This document shows, piece by piece, positions 33,476 to 44,887 of a DNA stretch of 64,000 nucleotides. This stretch comes from Ampullaceana balthica (Eukaryota; Mollusca; Gastropoda; Lymnaeidae), in the NCBI GenBank assembly GCA_944989445.1, contig CALYLW010000427.1, positions 224,501-288,500 on the forward strand, given 5' to 3'. A program made the translations under genes and the position numbers. Each line of letters starts with the position of its first letter. Positions within the stretch are counted from its first letter, which is position 1. The notes under the pieces were generated by a model. That model was given only the letters and a program-made list of their open reading frames with translations, searched no databases and was not told the origin of the DNA.

Positions 33476-34413
33476 CATACACAGTGGAGGCGTAGCAGCG
33501 TTTTTTTCCAAGCCCCGCCATTCATGTGCTGACCTTTCAACGACTTAATATTCTCACATGTCGTAGAAATGATGTCAAAATATTCATGTGGATCTTAAAA
33601 CACTTTTTTAAAAAATATGTTTTGTTTGTTCTTTTGCCCCAGCAAAACAAGTCACAAAGTAAGCTTTTATTTCTTCTGAAAAGTATTTTTTACAATAAAT
33701 ATCTTAAAGAGCTTGTAGTTGAATTGAATAAAAAATGTATTTGTAATAAACGGGACAACTGAAAATTCCTGGAGTAACTGTCATACAGATTTAAGCTCCC
33801 TTGCAAAACTAAAATAAAATTATCTTATGCGCAACGGTCTGTGACCGTTCACACTATTTAACGAGAAAAGGGGAACCGTTACTTAGTTCAGTCAGGCGTG
33901 TTTTCAGGCAACATTGGCGTCAACATTGGCGTTACGGAAATGGTTGAGAATTAGACCCTTACTCAGGAGCCAGGGAGTTGAATTGATTGCATTCTTATAG
34001 GTGTGCAGATATCAGTTACACATTTGAATTAGCGTGATTATATGTCATCTCACAAAGCGTATAATGATGATACATACGTTGCTGGTGATAATTATTATTT
34101 TTGTTTTGCGGGATAATTGTGGTGCTGATATTGTGTTTAAAGGAAACAAACGGTAAACAAAATATGTTGTGAGTTGATGGTGACGTCATACAGGCAGAAT
34201 AATATTTTTTTTATTAAAGAGAGAGAGAGGCGGATAAAGAGACGTTTCGGTTAAAAGACGCCAGTGTCAGAAATTACAAAGAAGGAAAAGGAATTTGAAA
34301 CTAAACAACTCAAAGTGCCCCATTGAACGCATCGTAACTGAGCACGCGTTTACTTTTTTATAAACGAAATTACAATTCTTTATTAAACTTAAAGCATAAC
34401 GTTAACAAAGACA
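33476..34413. other. Intergenic, nothing recognised
   Basis: No conserved frame is visible. Short features only: a GA-rich run near 34218 and a local duplication (AACATTGGCGT twice near 33910-33930). Confidence 0.45.
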
Positions 34414-37400
34414 AAGAATATGTGATAGGCGGAGTCTAGACAGAAGTCACATTGTGATGGGTGGAGTCTACACCATAGTCACATTGTGATGGGTGGAGTC
34501 TACACCATAGTCACATTGTGATGGGCGGAGTCTACACGGTAGTCACATTGTGATGGGCGGAGTCTACACAGTAGTCACATTGTGATGGGCGGAGTCTACA
34601 CAGTAGTCACATTGTGATGGGTGGAGTCTATATCATAGTCACATTGTGATGGGTGGAGTCTATATCATAGTCACATTGTGATGGGTGGAGTCTATATCAT
34701 AGTCACATTGTGATGGGTGGAGTCTATATCATAGTCACATTGTGATGGGTGGAGTCTATATCATAGTCACATTGTGATGGGTGGAGTGTATATCATAGTC
34801 ACATTGTGATGGGTGGAGTCTATATCATAGTCACATTGTGATGGGTGGAGTCTATATCATAGTCACATTGTGATGGACGGAGTCTATACCATAGTCACAT
34901 TGTGATGGTTGGGGTCTACACCATAGTCACATTGTGATGGGTGGAGTCTATATCATAGTCACATTGTGATGGACGGAGTCTACACCATAGTCACATTGTG
35001 ATGGGTGGGGTCTACACCATAGTCACATTGTGATGGGTGGAGTCTATATCATAGTCACATTGTGATGGACGGAGTCTACACCATAGTCACATTGTGATGA
35101 GCGGAGTTTACACCATAGTCACATTGTGATGGGCGGAGTCTACACCATAGTCACATTGTTATGGGTGGATTCTACACCATTAGTCACATTGCGATGGGTG
35201 GAGTCTATATCAGAGTGACATTGTGATGGGCGGAGTTTACATAATAGTCACATTGTGATGGGTGGAGTTTACATAATAGTCACATTGTGATGGGCGGAGT
35301 CTACACCATAGTCACATTGTGATGGGTGGAGTCTATATCATAGTCACATTGTGATGGGTGGAGTCTATATCATAGTCACATTGTGATGGGTGGAGTCTAT
35401 ATCATAGTCACATTGTGATGGACGGAGTCTACACCATAGTCACATTGTGATGGTTGGGGTCTACACCATAGTCACATTGTGATGGGTGGGGTCTACACCA
35501 TAGTCACATTGTGATGGGTGGAGTCTATATCATAGTCACATTGTGATGGGTGGAGTCTATATCATAGTCACATTGTGATGGGTGGAGTCTATATCATAGT
35601 CACATTGTGATGGACGGAGTCTATACCATAGTCACATTGTGATGGTTGGGGTCTACACCATAGTCACATTGTGATGGGTGGGGTCTACACCATAGTCACA
35701 TTGTGATGGGTGGAGTCTATATCATAGTCACATTGTGATGGGCGGAGTCTACACCATTAGTCACATTGTGATGGTTGGGGTCTACACCATAGTCACATTG
35801 TGATGGGTGGGGTCTACACCATAGTCACATTGTGATGGGTGGAGTCTATATCATAGTCACATTGTGATGGACGGAGTCTACACCATAGTCACATTGTGAT
35901 GGTTGGGGTCTACACCATAGTCACATTGTGATGGGTGGGGTCAACACCATAGTCACATTGTGATGGTTGGGGTCTACACCATAGTCACATTGTGATGGGT
36001 GGAGTCTATATCATAGTCACATTGTGATGGGTGGAGTCTATATCATAGTCACATTGTGATGGGTGGAGTCTATATCATAGTCACATTGTGATGGGTGGAG
36101 TCTATATCATAGTCACATTGTGATGGGTGGAGTCTACACCATAGTCACATTGTGATGATTGGGGTCTACACCATAGTCACATTGTGATGGGTGGAGTCTA
36201 TATCATAGTCACATTGTGATGGGTGGAGTCTATATCATAGTCACATTGAGATGGATGGAGTCTACACCATAGTCACATTGTGATGGTTGGGGTCTACACC
36301 ATAGTCACATTGTGATGGGTGGAGTCTATATCATAGTCACATTTTGATGGGTGGAGTCTATATCATAGTCACATTGTGATGGGCGGAGTCTACACCATTA
36401 GTCACATTGTGATGGTTGGGGTCTACACCATAGTCACATTGTGATGGGTGGGGTCTACACCATAGTCACATTGTGATGGGTGGAGTCTATATCATAGTCA
36501 CATTGTGATGGACGGAGTCTACACCATAGTCACATTGTGATGGTTGGGGTCTACACCATAGTCACATTGTGATGGGTGGGGTCTACACCATAGTCACATT
36601 GTGATAGGTGGAGTCTATATCATAGTCACATTGTGATGGGTGGAGTCTATATCATAGTCACATTGTGATGGGTGGAGTCTATATCATAGTCACATTGTGA
36701 TGGACGGAGTCTACACCATAGTCACATTGTGATGGTTGGGGTCTACACCATAGTCACATTGTGATGGGTGGAGTCTATATCATAGTCACATTGTGATGGG
36801 TGGAGTCTATATCATAGTCACATTGTGATGGGTGGAGTCTATATCATAGTCACATTGTGATGGGTGGAGTTTATATCATAGTCACATTGTGATGGGTGGA
36901 GTCTACACCATAGTCACATTGTGATGGTTGGGGTCTACACCATAGTCACATTGTGATGGGTGGAGTCTATATCATAGTCACATTGTGATGAGTGGAGTCT
37001 ATATCATAGTCACATTGAGATGGATGGAGTCTACACCATAGTCACATTGTGATGGTTGGGGTCTACACCATAGTCACATTGTGATGGGTGGGGTCTACAC
37101 CATAGTCACATTGTGATGGGTGGAGTCTATATCATAGTCACATTGTGATGGGTGGAGTCTACACCATTAGTCACATTGTGATGGTTGGGGTCTACACCAT
37201 AGTCACATTGTGATGGACGGAGTCTACACCATAGTCACATTGTGATGGGCGGAGTCTACACCATTAGTCACATTGTGATGGTTGGGGTCTACACCATAGT
37301 CACATTGTGATGGACGGAGTCTACACCATAGTCACATTGTGATGAGCGGAGTTTACACCATAGTCACATTGTGATGGACGGAGTCTACACCATGGTCACA

Positions 37401-38420
37401 TTGTGATGAGCGGAGTTTACACCATAGTCACATTGTGATGGGTGGAGTCTACACCATAGTCACATTGTGATGGGCGGAGTCTACACCATAGTCACATTGT
37501 GATGGGCGGAGTCTACACCATAGTCACATTGTGATGAGCGGAGTTTACACCATAGTCACATTGTGATGGGCGGAGTTTACACCATAGTCACATTGTGATG
37601 GGCGGAGTCTACACCATAGTCACATTGTGATGAGCGGAGTTTACACCATAGTCACATTGTGATGGGCGGAGTCTACACCATAGTCACATTGTTATGGGTG
37701 GATTCTACACCATTAGTCACATTGCGATGGGTGGAGTCTATATCAGGGTGACATTGTGATGGGCGGAGTTTACATAATAGTCACATTGTGATGGGCGGAG
37801 TTTACATAATAGTCACATTGTGATGGGCGGAGTCTACATCATTGTCACATCGTGATGGGCGGAGTCTACACCATAGTAACATTGAGATGGATGGAGTCTA
37901 CACCATAGTCACATTGTGATGGGCGGAGTCTACACCAATAGTCACATTGTGATGGGTGGAGTCTACACCAATAGTCACATTGAGATGGGTGGAGTCTACA
38001 CCAATAGTCACATTGTGATGGGTGGAGTCTACACCAATAGTCACATTGTGATGGGCGGAGTCTACACCAATAGTCACATTGTGATGGGTGGAGTCTACAC
38101 CATAGTCACATTGTGATGGGCGGAGTCTACACCATAGTCACATTGTGATGGGTGGGGTCTACACCATAGTCACATTGTTATGGGTGGATTCTATATCAGA
38201 GTGACATTGTGATGGGTGGATTCTACACCATAGTCACATTGTTATGGGTGGATTCTACACCATTAGTCACATTGCGATGGGTGGAGTCTATATCAGAGTG
38301 ACATTGTGATGGGTGGAGTTTACATAATAGTCACATTGTGATGGACGGAGTCTACATCATAGTCACGTCGTGATGGGCGGAGTCTACAACATAATCATAT
38401 TGTGATGGGCAATACACCAA
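34414..38420. repeat. Satellite, 32-bp unit, about 125 copies (4.0 kb)
   Basis: Units read CATAGTCACATTGTGATGGG plus TGGAGTCTACAC. Variants at the second half (GGTGGAG, GGCGGAG, GGACGGAG, GGTTGGGG; CTACACC or CTATATC) recur in ordered blocks, pointing to higher-order repeats. Each unit has the palindrome TCACA-T-TGTGA. The right edge decays gradually (38380-38440). Confidence 0.97.
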
Positions 38421-38679
38421 AATCACATTTTTATGGGCGATGCCAGAATAAAATATTGCATTAGTGTTTGGGTTTACATCATTGCTTTAAAAATGAAAGT
38501 ACTGTAACTTAACTGATATGTCATAACGCCAGTGTTTGTGTGGACTACTGTTCTACTTCCTCGCGGCAGTGCTTTACAATTTACAAATGAAATGTTTTAC
38601 TTTCTCTACCGATCTTTTAACCGAAAGTTTACACAAACAGGGTTACGAACCCGGACGAATGTGAACCCGGATGAACCCC

Positions 38680-38885
38680 TTTGGAGAGATCAGTGGCGTC
38701 CCCTTGGAGAGATCAGTGGCGTCCCTTTGAGAGATCAGTGGCGTCCCTTTGAGAGATCAGTGGCGTCCCTTTGGAGAGATCAGTGGCGTCCCTTTGGAGA
38801 GATCAGTGGCGTCCCTTTGGAGAGATCAGTGGCCTCCCTTTGGAGAGATCGGTGGCGTCCCTTTGGAGAGATCAGAGGCGTCCAT
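38680..38885. repeat. 22-24-bp tandem repeat, about 9 copies
   Basis: Units read GAGATCAGTGGCGTCCCTTT with a variable GGA. CAGTGGCGTC resembles the hAT family's terminal sequence nearby, perhaps by chance. Confidence 0.92.
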
Positions 38886-39241
38886 TTGGGGCTGCAAGAG
38901 TTCGCATAGGGTGCCACTCTCTCAGGGGAGCTGACAATAAATTTTAACTGAAATATTTTGGCTTGAGACACTTTCATAACTGAATTCGTTCAACAGTTCA
39001 TCGACTTTGAGATTCAGTGCACGATCTTAGTTAAAATATGAAAGCCGCAAATGACCAGGGTAGAATATCCCATGGGCAAAGTATCACAAATAGAGCGTCA
39101 CCCAGAAAGGTAAATAAATGTACTATGCTTTAATACAACGACCCCAGTGACACATCTCGTCAAGAGACTGACTTTACTACAGCAACTCTAATAACACAAC
39201 TGGTCAAGAGGACGACCAGTACGCAACATTTTTTAAAAAAT
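38886..39241. other. Intergenic, nothing recognised
   Basis: No coding or repeat signal is recognised. Confidence 0.4.
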
Positions 39242-39249
39242 ATTTTAAT

Positions 39250-39684
39250 TTGGGCTGTGGAAAGTAACGGTTTATTAATTGATTTTTCGTTAAACATTTT
39301 AATCAATTTAAATTAATTTGAGCGGTTAAAATCCAATTGATATTTAAGAAAATATTTCTAATTTTTTTTTCAATTTATTAATAATTTATATATATATATT
39401 TACTTACATACTTTTCCCTCGTATTATTATTAATTATTTAGACTTGCATACCTAAACAAAAAGATTTTTCTTCCTTTTTTCTTACAGAGCAGAGCAGAAT
39501 TTGCTGTGTTATGTCACAAATTTTGGGAGCTATGTAATTACCGCGACTTAACCGATATAACGAAATAATGAATCGCAACTTAACGGAATCTATATATGCC
39601 TTTTTAAAAAAAAATTAATCGATTAATCGATTACATTTTCCCCCGATTAATGGAACAAAAAAAAATTGATCAATACCAGCCCTA
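39250..39684. mobile_element. hAT-type MITE, 435 bp, with perfect 8-bp target duplication
   Basis: ATTTTAAT occurs at 39242-39249 and 39685-39692. The ends TTGGGCTGT and CCAGCCCTA are short inverted repeats. An ATCGATTAATCGATTA stretch lies near the right end. There is no coding capacity. The duplication is AT-only, so chance is not excluded. Confidence 0.6.
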
Positions 39685-40041
39685 ATTTTAATATTATATT
39701 TCTTTAATTTACATTTTTGTCTTGATTCCTTTCCTTGATAAAATTGTCCCAAAGACAAAGGTGTGCATCCAATTATGCTATTTCTTGATAACGAAGGGAC
39801 TTTATTTTTTTCTAAAGCCTGACATAGGAGATTAAGAAGAAAACATTGTTTATGTCACGTTGAAGGAAAGGTTTTAATGACACCATAGTGACAGCCGTTG
39901 AGGACAACGTGAATGACCATACTGAAAATTTGGAAAAGGTAAAACAATATTTTGTTTCCTTGTTTGAAAAACGCAGAGTGAAAACTATTTTTAAAGAAAA
40001 AACATCAAAAACGTCATAGGGGACGAGGCATGAGTCTACAC

Positions 40042-41510
40042 CAGTGGCGTCACTAGGGTTCGTGTCACCCGGGGCGGTAGCTCATAGTGTCACTCCCTCA
40101 TGACTTACCTCATTAACCTCCTGAGTCTTTCAAATACCGGTAACATACAGAATCTTGAGTAACATTTGTAAATATAGTCGCATGTTTGTCCACAAAGGCA
40201 ATAGGAGAAAAATTGAATTAAAGTTAAAGGTCGATAGGTAAAAAAAACAAAAATAAGTTAAAAACTAAAAACAACATAGAAAAAAAGTTACTTTTTGGCA
40301 AAAAATATTTTAACATTAAATTTTAAGTACTACTGTCATATAACAGTAATGTTTTCAAATTTGACAAACTGACACCTAAATTACGTTGCATTAAAATTAA
40401 TAACAATTACATTACATTACCAAAATTAAAATTACATTTCCAACCATCAAAGTATAACATCAAATTAAATAATTTTGTCACCGTTCTGTATTGGGATTGC
40501 AAACAAAATTAGCAACTATCAAAATAATATGCAATAATTCAAAATACCATGTCATTAAATCATGACAAAAATCAAAAAATTTTCTAGCCTTTAAAACTTA
40601 AAACTTGTTAATTACTTCATCAAAATATATTTCTTGCGCCGAATCACTGTCGATTGATAAAGTAATGGGGATGAGACTGCAATCAGGCTTTTAAATAGGT
40701 AAAGGTATAACATAAAAACAGGATATTAGTTAGCCTGACATGGCGTAACACAACAGCGAACGTTTCGGCAAAGAGCCTTCCTCAACGGACAAATAGTACA
40801 CAAATGAAACGAATATAACGAAATAATAAAAACGCTTAGCTGCGGTGAAATCCAAGTAGTCCAGTAAAGATCTCTGTTTTCCTCTCGGAAAAGGTAAAAC
40901 GTTGCATTATTACTAAAAATAATCCGAGTAAATTCTCACTATCTTACCCTCTTTTAACAAAATTAAATAAGGGATTCACTTGCTTACCTTTACTGCTGCA
41001 AGAGTACATTATATCCACTTATATATGCATGTTTCCACGCCTTTAAGAAATATAAATAAAACAAAAATACTCATTCAGAGACTTAAATTTCCTCTAAAAA
41101 AAGGTATTTTGATAATTTTTGGAGAAATATCTTATCCCCCCCCCCACTGTGGTGGAGGGAGTAGTGAGGTGTGGTTCTTCTCACCAGCGTACTACATGGT
41201 GTCGGTATGTCAAAGGTCAGTTGTCTCTATTTCATTTTTCATGTCCAGCCTTTTCTCTCCAGTTTGTTGGGACTGTTTTGATTATTGCTTGTTAACCAAT
41301 ATTTTTTAATAAGTTTTCGCGTTTAATGTATTCCATTGTATTATTTCGTAATTTTGTTCTTGGTGCAAAAAAATTTGTCTTCTTTTTTTAAAATGAATTT
41401 AAAAATTTTGACATAAAATCTTACACGGTAAAATTTTAGATTTTGGTGTCACCTCCTGGTGGTGTCACGCGGAGCGACCCCCCCCCCGCTCCTCCCTAGT
41501 GACCCCTCTG
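40042..41510 (+). mobile_element. Second member of the 3.4-kb hAT family, internally deleted, opposite orientation
   Basis: The left end CAGTGGCGTCACTAGGG equals the terminus of the element at 30102, and the right end CCCTAGTGACCCCTCTG is its inverted partner. The right subterminal sequence (41240-41480) is the complement of 30120-30330 of the first element, so this copy is flipped. The flanking 8-mers GTCTACAC and GCCAGCAC match at 5 of 8. At 1.47 kb it lacks the transposase region. Confidence 0.75.
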
Positions 41511-41697
41511 GCCAGCACCCAGTAAATTGAAAATAACCTTTGAATGTCGCGATGCATATAAAAACTAAGTGAGTCTTCATTAGCATAGGAATGGGGAAAT
41601 AAGCAGTGGCTCATTTCCATCAAAATTTCAGGAGATACATTTTCAGCGAACTTTCGTTTTTTAATATAAATTTTTGGGAATAAGTCCTAAAATCAAC

Positions 41698-41818
41698 TCC
41701 CCCCATCCCACTAACATCAAATTTAGCCTAGCCCCCACCCACCCCACTAACATCAAATTTAGCCTAGCCCCCACCCACCCCACTAACACCAAATTTAGCC
41801 TAGCCCCCCACCCCAATG
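41698..41818. repeat. 35-bp tandem repeat, about 3 copies
   Basis: Units contain CCCCACTAACATCAAATTTA plus GCCTAGCCCCCACCC. Confidence 0.92.
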
Positions 41819-42231
41819 CCCCCCTTTCCCCGATGATCATGTTGAAATCCTTGTTCACGTGTCAACCCCACATACTAATCCGATCTCGAGCGTCAGCCCG
41901 CGACATAATGAAGGTATAGAGCTCACCCTCAGTGTCTTCGCCCCTGATCAGTTTTCTGTTGAACTTTGACCCTGGGAAGTTCCCATTAGACTTAGTTGTT
42001 TAGTCTTGAAATTCAAACATATTCGGGGTAAAAAAATAAAAAAAAAGAAAGGGAAAAAAAGCCACTGATTAGTTTTGATTGGCTTAAAATGTAAATACAC
42101 GCCTAATCAAAGGGGAAGAATTCCTTGTGAAAGAAAGTGACCTAACGGAAAGCAAACACTCCCTGCACCAATAATAATTACACAACATTTTCAGCGGTGA
42201 TGTTATTTACACTGTTTTAGAAGAAGCAGAA

Positions 42232-42242
42232 CACACATAAAA
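42232..42242 (+). promoter_or_regulatory. TATA-like box upstream of secreted-protein gene
   Basis: CACATAAAAAT lies about 85 bp before the ATG at 42323, a plausible core-promoter distance. No initiator was identified. The call is weak. Confidence 0.25.
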
Positions 42243-42322
42243 ATTAACTGAGACTTAGGCCAAGTTTTAAAAACAAAAAACAACACAGTGTGTTCGCTGG
42301 TGAACGTGTGACGACCTGTATC

Positions 42323-42374
42323 ATGATGAAAATGCCTGTTCTCTGGAGTTTTGTTGCTATGTTTGTGGCAACAG
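42323..42374 (+). CDS. Secreted cysteine-rich protein, exon 1 (signal peptide)
   Basis: The exon encodes MMKMPVLWSFVAMFVAT plus the first base of an Ala codon. With the next exon this makes a standard signal peptide: a short basic start, a hydrophobic core VLWSFVAMFVA, and likely cleavage after ATA or the following small residues. Two in-frame ATGs (42323 and 42326) are possible starts, and the first is used here. The donor GTGGGC starts at 42375. The protein should enter the secretory pathway. I do not recognise the family, which may be lineage-restricted. Confidence 0.75.
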
Positions 42375-42764
42375 GTGGGCTCTTAGATTATAAATGTTAT
42401 AAATAATGCGATTCGTTGATTAATTTGATTTTACTGATTTAAGTTCTGCTTGAAATTTTTTTTACATTCTGTTAGAACATTAATATTAATTGATGCGCAT
42501 GTTTATTTTTCAAAGTGTTGTTTTTTAAAATGAATCTTTGATCTCTTAAAAAAAGATCGCCAAGGGTTAGATATTTCCAAATGTTTTTTTCCCCCCTGTT
42601 CCTTTCTTCAGACTTAGAATCTTGTTAAAAGTTCTGCCTCATCAAAGATTCCAATTATTCTTTCTACTTTATCTTAATATATCTACTGATCTCATTCTTT
42701 GTGAAAACAATGTTTTCCTATGCGTTATTGCATACTTTTCCAATGTGTTCTTGTGTAAATTCAG

Positions 42765-43008
42765 CCCCCATGTTTGCAGCATCTGTCAGCATCACAGAGC
42801 AAACAAATAATGCGAAAGTAGGTAACGACTCGCCCCGTGACAAGTTGGCCAGGAGAAAGTCATACGTGCAAGTCAAGATAAAGGACTGCAAAAATTCTTT
42901 TGAAACATGCGTGACAAATTACATGGATTACTTTGACAATTTCCAAAAACATTATTTGACCGGTTGGACTGTACGAATAAAGGAGGAGGAACTTGATGGC
43001 ATGTGTAG
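42765..43008 (+). CDS. Secreted cysteine-rich protein, exon 2
   Basis: The acceptor GTGTAAATTCAG ends at 42764 and the consensus donor GTAAGT starts at 43009. It translates to a polar linker, then SYVQVKIKDCKNSFETCVTN, then a helical aromatic stretch (YMDYFDNFQKHYL) and DGMC near the end. There are three cysteines (C-x6-C then C). It enters in phase 1, matching exon 1, but leaves with two bases (AG), which does not fit the next exon I can see. The cysteine spacing is faintly like small helical secreted domains (DUF19/T20D4.11-like), which is speculative. Confidence 0.75.
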
Positions 43009-44887
43009 GTAAGTTTAAAAACATATTTTAAAAACTTTTTTTCCCCCTTTAAAACACCTCTGTGGAATTTAAATAAGCATCGGCATCATGAATAACGCCG
43101 CACAATTTTTGGTAGATTTATTGTTTCAACTTCTTCCTTTTCAATTACAAGAAAATAATTTATAATATTACGTCACTAATTGGTTACTATCTCCGCTCTT
43201 ATTTTATGTTTTGTTTTGTTTGAAGTTTGACATATTTCTAAAAATTAATTTTAAGGCAAATGAGTCCAAAGAGTCATTGTCAACGCGAAATTCTGACTTG
43301 GCGTCTTCTTTTAGTCAGCAGTGATTTAGTAGCAAAGTTGTGGGGGGGGGGAATAAGTTATTAGTATAAAAATTTAAAAATAGGTTTATTGTGAGTTCAT
43401 AATTGCCCTCTAAGATCCCCATCCCTCCCGGGCTCCTTTCTTACAACTACGTCACATGAGCTGCACACACACGTAATACTATTGTGGTTAATGGGTTGCT
43501 GTTGTTTTTATCCGGTATGAGACAAAAACTAAAGTGAAGACCTGAATGTCATAGTTTTAATATGTGAAGTTAAGTTAATGTGGCCCTTGAATGTACTGCT
43601 AAACTAACCTCCTGGCAACTCTCACTTATTTTCAATGTTATCAATATACATAATTTGCAATCTCTGTCACGTCTGTCTGTCATGTCTGTCTGTGACGCTA
43701 TGCGAGATAAATCCCGATAAAAAAAGGAAAATATAGAAGTAAAAATGTTGCTTTCGAGATTAACTAAATGTGTTTCTGGCCATAAAATATTGTGACGTGA
43801 CGTCATTATTTGAGCTTTTATTAAAATGTGAAGAGAACGAAGTAAAAAGAGCCATGTTTTATTTGATGTGATTAATATTATAATTTTTTTTATTTAATGT
43901 CCGTTTTTGTGTATGTGTCCATGTAAATATTATCTACGTAATTATAAATTTAATTTTCTATATCAATGTATAACATTCGTTTTTCGCTTTATGAAATTTA
44001 CAATTGGTTGTCGTTTGGTTGTCAAGTTTCGATGCGTTTTGAACTACAAAGCCATTATTTATTACTGCAAATGAAATTTGTCATCTTATGCTTCAGTTTA
44101 GCGTTTGTTTTTTCTTTTATAAACTTTGAGATTGCATATTTGTATGTTTAAAATGTTTTTAAAAATGACATATTTAAAAATCGGACTCCTCCCCACAAAG
44201 GTTTTTTTTATTGTTATTTACATGTAATATTTTAATGCGTCTTAGACTAATTTTGAAAAAAAAATGTTTTTAATATAGAACTGGAAGGGGTGCTGACTTG
44301 ACAATAATGAAAACGTTTATTTCAATTCCTAAAAAACGTGTATATTAAATTGTATATACGATTAACTGTTGATACTTTCATATTTTCTTTTATCCAGTGA
44401 TTAACTTTACTTCAAAGGTTTCATGCAAAATAAATAGTTCTTTGTTATTAACATGTTTAAAAATTACATTTTATTTTTTACATGTTTTGGTAATGTTGTG
44501 CTAATAATGTATGGACAAATGGGCGAATAAACTGACAAGTCATAATCATCAATGAAGCTTAAACGGCTTCAAATCACAGATGTGCTTGATGTGGATCACA
44601 TTACAGTCACATAATTTATTTTTAACTCACTTTGCTGTATTATTGGTGCACTCATAATTGGTGCGCACTATTCAATGCTGCCGCAAGTTAACGTCCGGCT
44701 GACTCCTCAGCAATATTAATTTTTGTTAATACTTCGAACTTCAAACTTCTTTGCTGTAATATCACCTTATGCTGTGTGTAATTTACTATGCATTTACTAT
44801 TATCATGGTTATATCATTATTATTCATGCAATCTTATATAACACGAAGCCTAAGCTTGGAGGTTTTCTCATAACACATATTTTCGTA
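43009..44887 (+). other. Intron of secreted-protein gene, unique part
   Basis: The stretch is AT-rich with no recognised exon or transposon end. Phase arithmetic suggests a small exon may be hidden between 43009 and 54660, but I could not find it here. Confidence 0.4.

Noticed and set aside
34414..38420. CRISPR-like or origin iteron array
   Set aside because: There are no spacers and the variant tandem 32-bp units are typical of satellite DNA in an animal genome.
38532..38909. A 125-residue plus-strand frame with WRDQWRPFGEI repeats
   Set aside because: The repeated part is the 22-24-bp tandem repeat, and the non-repeat N-terminal part shows no recognised features.
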